64,000 bases of DNA, taken from contig JAJBAV010000007.1 of assembly GCA_020532085.1 (NCBI GenBank), forward strand, positions 1-64,000. Direction: 5' to 3'. Position numbers and translations under genes: made by a program. Source of the stretch: Candidatus Cloacimonadota bacterium. GTDB lineage: Bacteria > Cloacimonadota > Cloacimonadia > Cloacimonadales > Cloacimonadaceae. Positions 63,750 through 64,000 of the stretch are shown here, in pieces. Position 1 is the first letter of the stretch, and each line of letters starts with the position of its first letter. Under the pieces are notes generated by a model. It searched no databases and was not told the origin of the DNA. It saw only the letters and a program-made list of their open reading frames with translations.

Positions 63750-64000
63750 GGCTGCGTCTCCCCAGGCAGGCTGCGCAAGAGCGACTGCACCAGGAAAGAG
63801 CGGTCCGGGCGCATCAGTTCCAGCGTGGCGCGGGCGGAAGAATGTTTGATCTGTTTCAGGGAACGGGCCGCGAGGTAGCGGAACCTCTCGCTGGGATGGA
63901 AAATATAGTCCCGCAGCAGTTCCACGCTGCGTTCGGTGTGCACCCCGGCCAGCACGGAAATGCAGGTTGTTTCGTATTTCTTTTGGGCCAGGAGCCGTTC
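63746..64000 (-). CDS. HEAT-repeat-like protein, truncated by the window end
   Basis: The last 84 codons only; the frame is open to the window edge (ERLLAQKKYETTCISVLAGV), so the start lies beyond 64000. The visible part contains LLRDYIFHPSERFRYLAARS and LELMRPDRSFLVQSLLRSL, a helical-repeat pattern like HEAT/armadillo units. Partial; function unknown. ATGA overlap with rsmG. Confidence 0.65.
   Translation of the reverse strand, partial: ERLLAQKKYETTCISVLAGVHTERSVELLRDYIFHPSERFRYLAARSLKQIKHSSARATLELMRPDRSFLVQSLLRSLPGETQP

Noticed and set aside
1-64000. tRNA, 16S/23S/5S rRNA genes and riboswitches
   Set aside because: No cloverleaf motifs, rRNA core sequences or known riboswitch cores seen in any intergenic gap; only RNase P RNA was found.

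Overview
The window is about 64 kb of a GC-rich Gram-negative chromosome. It carries Omp85, SurA, a phosphate-porin-type barrel, many lipoproteins and a secreted protein with a type IX secretion (Por) C-terminal sorting domain. Together with the long beta-helix protein, DUF116, DUF362/DUF3795 proteins, formylglycine-enzyme-like lipoproteins and Ser/Thr kinases, this suggests a Candidatus Cloacimonadota (WWE1) or a related FCB-group bacterium. That assignment is inferred from gene content; no 16S rRNA gene is present.

Layout. 1-7.6 kb: a large secreted beta-helix protein, then lepA and an Omp85-type protein. 7.8-10.2 kb: small lipoproteins around a membrane Ser/Thr kinase, with a duplicated lipoprotein/terminator cassette on both sides of the kinase. 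10.2-11.7 kb: a gene-free, repeat-packed stretch. 11.7-15.4 kb: a cation P-type ATPase divergent from a Card1/Can2-like CARF nuclease, with no CRISPR locus in view. 15.4-19.1 kb: a plsC-DUF3098-DUF58-fumarase operon. 19.2-20.3 kb: repeats and RNase P RNA. 20.4-29.6 kb: a long operon for protein maturation and envelope quality control (PPIases, pgpA, yajC, def, fmt, DUF116, HtrA-like protease, secreted phosphoesterase). 29.6-31.3 kb: dnaA flanked on both sides by DnaA-box clusters, a good oriC candidate. 31.7-44.5 kb: accessory and metabolic genes, including a kinase/FGE fusion, aquaporin, nitroreductase and a radical SAM protein. 44.8-47.5 kb: adenosine-specific kinase, thpR, recA, recX. 47.6-49.3 kb: nth and an SRAP protein. 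49.3-59.5 kb: a phosphate regulon (phoB, phoR, a small sigma factor, porin, pstSCAB, phoU, an EIIA-CBS protein and a permease). 59.7-64 kb: a lipoprotein, rmlB, parB, parA, rsmG and a truncated HEAT-like gene.

The most unusual material is the orphan CARF nuclease; the duplicated cassette around the kinase, whose amber stop aligns with a glutamine codon of the neighbouring lipoprotein; a family of non-autonomous MITE-like elements; an 89-bp near-perfect hairpin present twice; a sigma factor built into the phosphate-sensing operon; and putative Pho boxes before the porin/pst operon. Most operons use ATGA start-stop overlaps. I saw no tRNA, 16S/23S rRNA, transposase or CRISPR array.
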